NCBI RefSeq assembly: GCF_030362795.1
Contig: NZ_JAUCBM010000004.1
Location: 62,001-126,000, forward strand
Direction: 5' to 3'
DNA length: 64,000 nucleotides
DNA from: Pseudochrobactrum kiredjianiae
GTDB taxonomy: Bacteria; Pseudomonadota; Alphaproteobacteria; Rhizobiales; Rhizobiaceae
In this document: piece after piece, positions 1 to 6,779 of the stretch
Numbering within the stretch: position 1 is the stretch's first letter
Layout of the letters: each line of letters starts with the position of its first letter
Translations under genes and position numbers: made by a program
Notes under the pieces: model-generated
What the model saw: only the letters and a program-made list of their open reading frames with translations
The model's database searches: none
Told to the model about the DNA's origin: nothing

Positions 1-975
1 CAGTTTTGAACCGGGACGCAGACGCGCAAACGGCCCCACGCTGGTATTAGCACCAATATGCGCACCTTCAATATGCGAGAATGCGTGAATAACCGCACCG
101 CTTTCAATGGTCACTTTAGGCCCGAAGAAAACATTCGGCTCGATTAGCACGTCAGCTTCAATCAACGTATCATGCGCGAAGAACACTGTTTCCGGCGCAA
201 TCAGTGTCACGCCAGAGAACATCACATCACGGCGTTTACGTGCCTGCCACAGCGCTTCGGCCTCAGCCAGTTCAGCGCGATTATTAATGCCGATAACATT
301 TTCAACCGGCACATCAATAGCGATGACATTCAAGCTTTGTGCATGCGCCAGCTTCACCACATCAGTGAGATAATACTCGCCTTTGGAATTGTCATTCTTC
401 ACAGCAGAAATCAGCTTGAGGGCATGTTTACCGCTCAGCGCCATCAACCCGCCATTGCAGAAAGTGATTTTACGCTGCTCTTCCGTTGCGTCTTTTTCTT
501 CAACAATCGCAACCAGCTTGCCGCCCTGTTCAATCAGACGGCCATAGCCGGTCGGATTTTCCGGACGGAAACCCATCACCACGATATCCGCGCCCTCGGC
601 CAGTTTATGGCGGGCAGCACGCAGCGATGTTTCTTCGATCAGTGGCGTATCACCAAACACGACCAGCACATCATCATGCGTTTCCGTCAGCGCTTCACGT
701 GCTGCCAGCACTGCATGGGCTGTACCCAGACGCTCGGTCTGTTCATAGAAACGTGCGGTATCACTGATTTTGCCAACAGCTTTTTGCACATCCGCCGCAC
801 CGCGCCCGACAACAACAGCCAGATCAGTTTCCCCACCAGTACCTAAGACAGCTTTAGCCACATGCCCGACGAGCGGAAGCCCCGCAATCTCATGCAAGAC
901 CTTAGACATAGAGGATTTCATACGGGTACCCTCACCGGCAGCGAGGATGATGGTAAGGCAGGATCTGGAAGCCAT
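1..975 (-). CDS. glmU: Bifunctional UDP-GlcNAc pyrophosphorylase / GlcN-1-P acetyltransferase, 3' end outside window
   Basis: Makes UDP-N-acetylglucosamine in the cytoplasm, the precursor of peptidoglycan and lipid A, by acetylating glucosamine-1-phosphate and then transferring UMP. The first 325 codons are visible. The nucleotidyltransferase loop [10 protein letters not shown] sits at residues 11-20, a conserved GDTPL follows near residue 105, and hexapeptide-repeat sequence begins at about residue 250 and runs off the window edge. The acetyltransferase active site and roughly the last 130 residues are therefore missing here, because of the window and not because of a mutation. The start is the ATG at 975-973, directly before the MASRSCL start of the nucleotidyltransferase fold. 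The identification is firm. Confidence 0.95.
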   Translation of the reverse strand, partial: MASRSCLTIILAAGEGTRMKSSMSKVLHEIAGLPLVGHVAKAVLGTGGETDLAVVVGRGAADVQKAVGKISDTARFYEQTERLGTAHAVLAAREALTETHDDVLVVFGDTPLIEETSLRAARHKLAEGADIVVMGFRPENPTGYGRLIEQGGKLVAIVEEKDATEEQRKITFCNGGLMALSGKHALKLISAVKNDNSKGEYYLTDVVKLAHAQSLNVIAIDVPVENVIGINNRAELAEAEALWQARKRRDVMFSGVTLIAPETVFFAHDTLIEADVLIEPNVFFGPKVTIESGAVIHAFSHIEGAHIGANTSVGPFARLRPGSKL

Positions 976-1137
976 ATTAATTCCGTGTTTCATAACAGGC
1001 AGAGAGGTCTGATTTATCAGAACCACTTTAAAGGCAAAACGTATAGATTCATTTACTCAATACAAGGCAAGCGCCCAAGCTTTTCAATGAATCAGTGCAT
1101 AATTTCGTTTTTAAACAGGTTCCGGTTCAAATTTCAT

Positions 1138-1171
1138 AAAATTGCCGGTCACTTTTATGAAGCGACCGGCA
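1138..1171 (-). terminator. Probable rho-independent terminator of ccdA
   Basis: Read on the minus strand, an 8-bp perfect stem (TGCCGGTC / GACCGGCA) with a 13-nt loop is followed by ATTTTAT. It begins 16 bases after the ccdA stop. The T-tract is short, so efficiency is uncertain. Confidence 0.6.
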
Positions 1172-1186
1172 CGTTCTGTGATGTGA

Positions 1187-1933
1187 TTAGCCAAGCTTGC
1201 CAAGCACCGGGAATGTTTCAAGCAGCCAATAGGCAAAAGCTTCCATACCACCGGTAAGGAACAGAACACCGGCCAATACCAGCAGAATACCCATGACCTT
1301 CTCGACTTTGCCCATATGCACGCGGAAACGCGACAGGAAACGCATAAAGCGGCCGGAGAATAATGCCGCAAGCATAAACGGTATGCCTAAGCCCAGAGAA
1401 TAAATAGCCAGCAGCGATGCACCGTCCAGTACTGAGGCTTTTGAGCCAGCCAATGTCAGGATCGGGCCGAGCACAGGGCCGATGCAGGGCGTCCAGCCGA
1501 ATGCAAAGGCCAGCCCCATAATATACGCCCCTAATGGGGTGGCTGGCGCAGAATTAGCCTGAAAGCGTGCTTCCCGAGACAGAAACGGGATGCGCACCAC
1601 GCCAAGGAAGTTCAAGCCCATTATAATGATGACCAGACCGGCAGCGATTGCCATTTCCTGCTGCCATTGGCGCAGGAAGTGACCGACAGAAGAAGCCCCT
1701 GCGCCAAGGGCTACGAAAACCGTGGTAAATCCCAGAACAAAAGCAAATGATGTCACCAGTAAACGAATACGGTTGCGCATAACCTGCGATGATTCTCCGC
1801 CATTGCGAAAATCATCCACACTCACGCCTGCCATATAGCAAAGATAAGGCGGCACTAACGGCAACACGCAAGGCGAGAGAAATGACAGTGCGCCCGCGCC
1901 TAAAGCCGTGAGATTGGAAATATCAATTGCCAT
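1187..1933 (-). CDS. ccdA: Cytochrome c biogenesis protein CcdA (DsbD-like membrane thiol-disulfide carrier)
   Basis: An inner-membrane protein that passes electrons from cytoplasmic thioredoxin to periplasmic thiol proteins, used in cytochrome c maturation and in redox control of envelope proteins. The 248 residues form about six hydrophobic segments. The two expected reactive cysteines are present: Cys22 in SPCVLPLVPPYLCY and Cys150 in GWTPCIGP, each followed by the family's proline. There is no fused periplasmic thioredoxin domain, so this is the short CcdA type and not full DsbD. It stands alone between glmU and the tRNA-Lys pair and is transcribed towards glmU. Its terminator is at 1138-1171. 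Confidence 0.92.
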   Translation of the reverse strand: MAIDISNLTALGAGALSFLSPCVLPLVPPYLCYMAGVSVDDFRNGGESSQVMRNRIRLLVTSFAFVLGFTTVFVALGAGASSVGHFLRQWQQEMAIAAGLVIIIMGLNFLGVVRIPFLSREARFQANSAPATPLGAYIMGLAFAFGWTPCIGPVLGPILTLAGSKASVLDGASLLAIYSLGLGIPFMLAALFSGRFMRFLSRFRVHMGKVEKVMGILLVLAGVLFLTGGMEAFAYWLLETFPVLGKLG

Positions 1934-2319
1934 AGTGTCATCCTGTCATGCTGTTCAAAGAGCGCCGGTAGAACCCGTAGCTTAAAGACTGCTTAAGCCG
2001 GGATTGATCGTCTCGGATTCTGCAAACCTCATCAAGTGAGGCTCTTATAACGATAAACACTGCTGATAGATACATGCTGCACGTCGCCCCTGCACTCTGA
2101 CTCAAATGCCTGATCCCTCAGAATCATCGGTATAAAAACAAGGACTTGAAAGAATCGTTTTTCTGACTGCCGGATCAAAACAATTCTTTTTCATCCCTCT
2201 TTGCATCGTTCATCGCCAATTAAGCGCTGCATTCGAACCATTTCAGGGCTATTCGCAGTGAAGTTTTGGGGAAAATATAAAAAAACGGCATTTTCAGCAA
2301 AAAATATCGGCAGCAGGTG
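1934..2319. other. Intergenic region upstream of ccdA and the tRNA-Lys pair
   Basis: No gene is visible in these 386 bases. The part next to 1934 must hold the ccdA promoter, but I could not fix a convincing -35/-10 pair. One A+T-rich inverted repeat lies at about 2149-2189 (AAAGAATcGTTTT and AAAACaATTCTTT, one mismatch). Its purpose is unknown. Confidence 0.5.
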
Positions 2320-2348
2320 TTGACCATGCCAACATCGCCCCTTATGTA
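2320..2348 (+). promoter_or_regulatory. Sigma-70-type promoter of the first tRNA-Lys
   Basis: TTGACC at 2320-2325 and TATGTA at 2343-2348 are separated by 17 bp, and the tRNA starts 67 bp past the -10 box. The same two boxes with the same spacing stand before the second tRNA copy, which supports the call. Confidence 0.75.
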
Positions 2349-2498
2349 TCGCCCCACTTGCTGAGCATTACCGAGGTGCTCCGACAAAAGGCTATGTGCC
2401 TTTATGAGATTGCAAGAGCGCGTAGCTCAGCCGGTAGAGCAACTGACTTTTAATCAGTAGGTCCACGGTTCGAACCCGTGCGCGCTCACCATCTCTCA
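2340..2498 (+). repeat. First copy of a tandem repeat carrying tRNA-Lys
   Basis: From about 2340 to 2498 the sequence matches 2642-2800 closely at an offset of about 301-302 bases. It covers the -10 region, the leader, the tRNA and a few bases beyond. The leader between the two conserved blocks differs by several bases and a one-base indel, whereas the tRNA itself is unchanged. Confidence 0.85.
2416..2491 (+). tRNA. tRNA-Lys (anticodon UUU), copy 1
   Basis: A 76-nt cloverleaf. The acceptor stem GAGCGCG pairs with CGCGCTC, the anticodon stem is ACTGA/TCAGT with loop CTTTTAA (anticodon TTT), and the T-arm is CACGG-TTCGAAC-CCGTG. The discriminator A is followed by an encoded CCA. Cytoplasmic lysine tRNA reading AAA and AAG. 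Confidence 0.97.
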
Positions 2499-2621
2499 AA
2501 AATCCCCCAGAATAAAACATCCTCTAAAATTCGCATAAGACAGATTTATACCCTTAATCCGTCATTTTACCTATCCTGTGTATAAACTTAAGATTTTGAA
2601 TTTAAACGGTGATTTTTAGTA

Positions 2622-2650
2622 TTGACGATCCGGTCAATCCACCTTATGTA
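2622..2650 (+). promoter_or_regulatory. Sigma-70-type promoter of the second tRNA-Lys
   Basis: TTGACG at 2622-2627 and TATGTA at 2645-2650, again 17 bp apart. The -35 box lies outside the best-conserved part of the repeat yet is retained, which suggests that both copies are expressed. Confidence 0.75.
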
Positions 2651-2800
2651 TCGCCCCACTTGCAGAGCATTACCGAGGTGCTCGAATAAAGACCCAGCGT
2701 CTTTAAGAGATTGCAAGAGCGCGTAGCTCAGCCGGTAGAGCAACTGACTTTTAATCAGTAGGTCCACGGTTCGAACCCGTGCGCGCTCACCATCTCTCTC
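2642..2800 (+). repeat. Second copy of the tRNA-Lys tandem repeat
   Basis: Partner of 2340-2498. The stretch from the -10 box to about 30 bp downstream and the whole tRNA are nearly identical. The rest of each leader has drifted. About 140 bp of unrelated A+T-rich sequence separates the copies. Confidence 0.85.
2717..2792 (+). tRNA. tRNA-Lys (anticodon UUU), copy 2
   Basis: Identical in sequence to the tRNA at 2416-2491, including the encoded CCA. Same fold and same TTT anticodon. It lies 225 bp downstream of the first copy and ends before the terminator at 2927-2960. Confidence 0.97.
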
Positions 2801-2926
2801 AAATTACCCCAATATATCGCTTATAACTAATTGGACTATTTAAACGCAGCAGCCTGCGTATAGTGGTCTCGTCAACAGATGATTTTTCACCAAGTTGATC
2901 TCCTCATGATACCTACTCAACATCAG

Positions 2927-2960
2927 CCCCGTTTTGTTTATCAGAACGGGGTCTTTTTTT
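2927..2960 (+). terminator. Rho-independent terminator downstream of the tRNA-Lys pair
   Basis: Stem CCCCGTT / AACGGGG with an 11-nt loop, followed by TCTTTTTTT. It lies 134 bp after the second tRNA and before the oppositely phased start region of the next gene. The rest of 2793-3110 holds no visible gene. Confidence 0.85.
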
Positions 2961-3110
2961 ATATTGATCCTGAGCCATAAATTATCATGCTCCCATAAGT
3001 GACTGATTGATAAATTTCTCTCATCTCCCCATATTAGCTAGTAATTAAAATGAAGCGATATCATCACGGATAAAGCGAATCTCTGCTTATCCGTTCTCAG
3101 AAAGGCGACT

Positions 3111-4628
3111 ATGACCTCCGGTATTCATCATGTGACTCTGATTACACGCAATGTGCAGGCCAATATTGATTTTTATGCCGGCTTTCTGAGGTTGCGGCTG
3201 GTGAAACAAACCGGCGGTTATGAAGATGGTGAGCAATTACATCTGTTTTACGGAGATGCCGTTGGTTCTCCTGGCTCGCTGATTACATTTTTGGTTTGGG
3301 AAGAAGGTGCGCGTGGCCGTGTCGGCCATGGTCAGGTCGCGGAAATCGCCTTGGCTGTACCGCCGGAATCAATCGGTGACTGGCTGACACGCGCTTTATC
3401 GCAGCATATTCAGGTTGAAGGGCCGAAACGCGAATTCGGCGAATCTGTGTTGCGCCTTAAAGATCCGGATGGTGTGATCGTCAAGCTGGTCGGCCATGAG
3501 ATGACCACCGAACATCCGTGGAAATCTGCACCATCTCGCCTGCATAGCGTGACACTGTTTACGGAAACACAAGAAGAAACCGCCGCTTTTGTCAAACGCT
3601 TCGGCTATAGCGAAGGCCAGCGCGAAGATTCTGTGCTGCGCATGGTGTCTGACACAGATTTCATTGATGTGCGTAATGTCACCGGATTCGTTCAGGGCAT
3701 TCCGGGTACTGGCATTGCCGATCATGTGGCCTTCCGTGCCAAGGATGTTGATATGGTTAAAGCTGCTGAGGCCGAACTGTCACGCCTCAACTCCTCTGTT
3801 ACCAATTACCACGACCGCAACTATTTCACCTCGCTCTATGTGCGTGAACCTGGCGGCATATTGATTGAGCTGGCAACCGACGGACCGGGCTTTACGATTG
3901 ATGAGACACCGGAGCATCTGGGCGAAACCTTGTTCGTACCGCCGCACGATCAGGAGCGCGCACAAGACCTGAAAGTGTTGATGCCGCAATTCTCCATGCC
4001 GGGTGAAGAGCGTATTGTCATGCGTGACCTGCCCTTTGTGCATCGCTTTTATACACCGCAAGATCCGGACGGTAGCATTCTGCTATCGCTGCACGGCACC
4101 GGCGGCAATGAAGCCGATTTGATGCCTATGGCCCATCGCATTAATCCACGCGCTACACTGCTTGGTGTACGTGGCCGTAGTCATGAAGAAGGCACTGCGC
4201 GCTGGTTCCGACGCTTTGGTGCAACGCAGTTCGATCAGGCGGATATCCGCTCTGAGGCAGAGGCTTTCAACGCTTTCTATCAAGGGGCAATGGCTGCCTA
4301 TGGTCTGAAAGCGGAGACTATCACCGTTCTCGGCTCTTCAAACGGTGCAAATTTTGCCGCTGCGGTTATGGCGCTTTATCCGCAACTGATCCGTCGTGCG
4401 ATTCTGTCCCGCCCGATGCAGGTACTGGAAAATGCCCCGCAAGTTGATCTAAAAGGTACGGCAGTTCTCACCCTCACCGGCAGCAAAGACCCGTTCAGTG
4501 AATTTGCACCGGCACTTAACACATGGCTGGAAAATTGCGGTGCGGAGCTGACAGCGGAGAAGCTCGAAACAGGACATGCCCTGTCGCCGGATGATATTGC
4601 CCGTGCCCAAAACTGGCTGAGTTTATAA
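3111..4628 (+). CDS. Fused ring-cleaving dioxygenase (VOC) and carboxylesterase, MhqO-MhqD type
   Basis: Two enzymes in one 505-residue chain. Residues 1-275 carry two vicinal-oxygen-chelate halves like quinone-response dioxygenases, with likely metal ligands His7, His205 and Glu253. Residues 300-505 are an alpha/beta hydrolase of the phospholipase/carboxylesterase family, with the oxyanion motif LHGTGGNE at 328-335, nucleophile Ser410 in GSSNG, Asp460 and His489. In Bacillus, separate genes mhqO and mhqD encode these activities and respond to hydroquinones and catechols, so cytoplasmic detoxification of aromatic electrophiles is the likely role (inference). AAAGG precedes the ATG. The gene is monocistronic, between the tRNA terminator and aztD. 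Confidence 0.85.
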   Translation: MTSGIHHVTLITRNVQANIDFYAGFLRLRLVKQTGGYEDGEQLHLFYGDAVGSPGSLITFLVWEEGARGRVGHGQVAEIALAVPPESIGDWLTRALSQHIQVEGPKREFGESVLRLKDPDGVIVKLVGHEMTTEHPWKSAPSRLHSVTLFTETQEETAAFVKRFGYSEGQREDSVLRMVSDTDFIDVRNVTGFVQGIPGTGIADHVAFRAKDVDMVKAAEAELSRLNSSVTNYHDRNYFTSLYVREPGGILIELATDGPGFTIDETPEHLGETLFVPPHDQERAQDLKVLMPQFSMPGEERIVMRDLPFVHRFYTPQDPDGSILLSLHGTGGNEADLMPMAHRINPRATLLGVRGRSHEEGTARWFRRFGATQFDQADIRSEAEAFNAFYQGAMAAYGLKAETITVLGSSNGANFAAAVMALYPQLIRRAILSRPMQVLENAPQVDLKGTAVLTLTGSKDPFSEFAPALNTWLENCGAELTAEKLETGHALSPDDIARAQNWLSL

Positions 4629-4631
4629 ATA

Positions 4632-4668
4632 CTAGAGCGCTGTGTGTTTTCCCGAACATACGGCGCCC
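4632..4668. repeat. Degenerate A-module palindromic repeat
   Basis: Begins CTAGAGCG and ends GGCGC, with an imperfect GTGTG/CATAC inner pairing. It resembles the A module seen better preserved at 11033, 24801, 50255, 59899 and 61832. It sits 3 bases after the stop of the dioxygenase-esterase gene. The match is weak. Confidence 0.4.
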
Positions 4669-4794
4669 AAATGATTTTTAAGCGTGTTTATTGCGATATC
4701 GCTGCCCGTTTTTCGAAAAACATATTTTATGTTATATAATTACAAATAATTTCTGCTACTGCATAGACATGCCACGTAATCACAACTATCAATC

Positions 4795-4812
4795 GTAATG
4801 TTATTACATTTC
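4795..4812. promoter_or_regulatory. Candidate Zur operator upstream of aztD
   Basis: The 18-bp element GTAATGTTATTACATTTC holds the inverted halves AATGT and ACATT, the form of zinc-uptake-regulator boxes in Rhizobiales. It ends 16 bp before the aztD start, where a bound repressor would block expression. A second related motif, TATGTTATATAATTACA, lies at about 4728-4744. Zinc repression of a zinc chaperone fits the known biology; binding itself is inference. Confidence 0.65.
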
Positions 4813-4828
4813 AGATTCGAGGTTATTG

Positions 4829-6055
4829 ATGGGTATGTGGCTGAAAAGCGCGACTGCGCTAAGCATGTTAGGATCCGTATTAATTGCAGGCCATGCCAAT
4901 GCTGATGAGGAGCATAAACAGGTCTGGCGGCTCTTTGTTGCCGATCACACCAAACCGGTGGTTCGCGCGATTGATCTGGAAAGTGGCAAAGAACTCGGGA
5001 AATTCGACCTTAAAGGCTATGCGGCTCTGGCGACCAGCAATTCAGGTGAAACCGTCTTTGCAGTGCAAACCGAAGATGATGTGGTGAATGTTATCAAGAC
5101 CGGCATCAAGCTCGAAGATCATGGCGATCATCGTGATCTTGAGGTATCGGATACAGCTTTGCTGAAAGAGAAATTTGAAGGCAAGCGGCCGGTTCATGCC
5201 GTGATGCATGGCGACAATGTTGTGCTGTTCTTTGACCGTGAAGGCAAAGCGCATGAACTGTCCGAGCAGGATATTCTGAAAGGCAAACCGCAGGCTAAGA
5301 TTATTGATGCCACAGCACCGCATCATGGTGTGGTTGTGCCATTCGGCAATCAATATTTGGCTTCCGTGCCAAATCTCGAAGCAGAAACCAAACCGGATGC
5401 TCTGCCACCGCGTCTCGGCCTGCGTGTACTTGACGCTGATGGTAAGCAAAGCGGCGATGTTGCAACCTGCACAGCTTTGCATGGTGAAGCCTTCTCCGCC
5501 AGTCTTGTGGCCTTTGGTTGTGAGGAAGGTGTGCTGATCGCCAGCCCAAACAAAGACAAACAAGCCGAGCTGAAAATGCTGACTTATGGAACTGATCTGC
5601 CAAAAGGCAAAGTCAGCACCTTGCTTGGCAGCAAAGCCATGCAGTTTTTCCTTGGAAATTATGGTGAGGACAAGATTGCGCTGATTGATCCTGAAAGTGA
5701 TACGCCTTACCGCCTTGTTGATCTGCCAACCCGTCGTGTTGATTTTGCGCTCGACCCTGCCCGTCTGAAAAACGCCTATGTACTGACAGAAGATGGACAA
5801 TTGCATCTCATCAATATTCTGGACGGGACAATCGTGCGTTCTGCAAAAGTGACTGAGCCATACAGCAAAGATGGTCACTGGCGTGATCCTCGCCCGCGTC
5901 TGGCGGTTGCCGGCGATCATATCGCTATTACCGATCCGCGCCACAGTCTGGTTCGTCTGATTGATATTGAAAGCTTTAAAGAAGACCGTACTATCGCGGT
6001 GGCTGATCAGCCATTCAGCATTGTTGCTGTTGGCGGCTCCGGTGCTGTGCATTAA
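4829..6055 (+). CDS. aztD: Periplasmic zinc metallochaperone AztD
   Basis: Secreted protein that binds zinc and hands it to the AztC solute-binding protein of the AztABC zinc importer. A signal peptide covers about residues 1-25 (hydrophobic core, then HANA-DEEH). The mature chain has the repeated beta-strand pattern of a beta-propeller and the histidine-rich stretches typical of AztD: DHGDHRD, APHHGVVVPFG and LHGEAFS. I chose the ATG at 4829 because GAGG lies 6 bases upstream; a TTG at 4826 and an ATG at 4835 are also in frame. No aztA, aztB or aztC gene is adjacent, so its partner transporter must lie outside this window. A Zur-like box precedes it. Confidence 0.85.
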   Translation: MGMWLKSATALSMLGSVLIAGHANADEEHKQVWRLFVADHTKPVVRAIDLESGKELGKFDLKGYAALATSNSGETVFAVQTEDDVVNVIKTGIKLEDHGDHRDLEVSDTALLKEKFEGKRPVHAVMHGDNVVLFFDREGKAHELSEQDILKGKPQAKIIDATAPHHGVVVPFGNQYLASVPNLEAETKPDALPPRLGLRVLDADGKQSGDVATCTALHGEAFSASLVAFGCEEGVLIASPNKDKQAELKMLTYGTDLPKGKVSTLLGSKAMQFFLGNYGEDKIALIDPESDTPYRLVDLPTRRVDFALDPARLKNAYVLTEDGQLHLINILDGTIVRSAKVTEPYSKDGHWRDPRPRLAVAGDHIAITDPRHSLVRLIDIESFKEDRTIAVADQPFSIVAVGGSGAVH

Positions 6056-6076
6056 ATTCTGAAGCGTAAGAATGAA

Positions 6077-6105
6077 AAGACCGGTTTCACACCGGTCTTT
6101 TTTTT
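6077..6105 (+). terminator. Rho-independent terminator of aztD
   Basis: Stem AAGACCGGT / ACCGGTCTT with a 5-nt loop followed by a run of T, 22 bases past the aztD stop. Confidence 0.92.
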
Positions 6106-6320
6106 GTATTTGCCATTCGGATGTTCGCTGCTTAAGGCAGCGTCAATCTTCTTGCCAACAAAAGCACTTGAAGCCGACAATCTGCATGGCGCGTAATGAT
6201 GACTAAGCGCTCGACTTCAAAAGGCAATTTAACATTATTTTGCTAGTACTTAGTTGGTTTTGCATGTGTGCTATTTTCAAATACATTCGCCTCTGTATCT
6301 GGGAAGTATCGGAGGAATAT

Positions 6321-6725
6321 ATGAGGCAATTGAATAAAATTTGGCCGCTGATCGTCAGTGGTTTTGTAATTTCTGGATGTGTATCCACACCCGGAATAAA
6401 GCAATTTAATAGTACGGAATACACAATCGCAGGCAAACGGATCGAGATTGCATCAGTTTGGCATATACAGCCAGATTGCGAAAACTTTGGTATACCTATT
6501 ATTCAAGTAATTTCTAAACCTAAAAATGGCAAAGTTGAGCTTAGCACAAAGCAAATGTTCCCAAGTGATACAATTTATGAGCGGTGTCGGACGATTAAAG
6601 TTAAAGGGCCTGTCGCTTATTACACAGCAAATTCAGGATTTAGTGGAACAGATACTATTAAACTACGATTTGCATATTCAGATGGAGTTTTGGAAGAGAA
6701 AACCCTTACTGTCATTGTGAAATAA
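6321..6725 (+). CDS. Small lipoprotein with a bacterial Ig-like/cadherin-like C-terminus, function unknown
   Basis: A 134-residue predicted lipoprotein. The ATG at 6321 is preceded by GGAGGA at 7-8 bases. An N-terminal hydrophobic stretch ends in the lipobox VISGC, so Cys20 should be lipidated and the protein anchored in a membrane. The C-terminal third (NSGFSGTDTIKLRF and the following strands) resembles the single Ig-like beta domains found in surface proteins; this is a pattern judgement. Two other cysteines (in QPDCENF and YERCRTI) could form a disulfide. The gene is clearly richer in A+T than its neighbours, which hints at acquisition from elsewhere. It is monocistronic and sits between terminators at 6077 and 6726. 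Confidence 0.75.
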   Translation: MRQLNKIWPLIVSGFVISGCVSTPGIKQFNSTEYTIAGKRIEIASVWHIQPDCENFGIPIIQVISKPKNGKVELSTKQMFPSDTIYERCRTIKVKGPVAYYTANSGFSGTDTIKLRFAYSDGVLEEKTLTVIVK

Positions 6726-6761
6726 AAAAAGCCCCGCAAGACTGACTTGCGGGGCTTTTTA
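6726..6761. terminator. Bidirectional terminator between the lipoprotein gene and lon
   Basis: A strong stem AGCCCCGCAAG / CTTGCGGGGCT with a 5-nt loop, flanked by A-run and T-run on both sides, so it can stop transcription from both convergent genes. Confidence 0.92.
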
Positions 6762-6779
6762 TTATCTCAGATCAGATGA

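Noticed and set aside
2340-2800. Duplicated tRNA-Lys as the attachment-site pair of an integrated element
   Set aside because: Both tRNA copies are complete, only about 225 bp lie between them, and there is no integrase or cargo. A local tandem duplication explains it better.
5042-6052. A 336-codon open frame on the minus strand across aztD
   Set aside because: It is the exact antisense of a well-supported gene, lacks a ribosome site and has no recognisable protein features.
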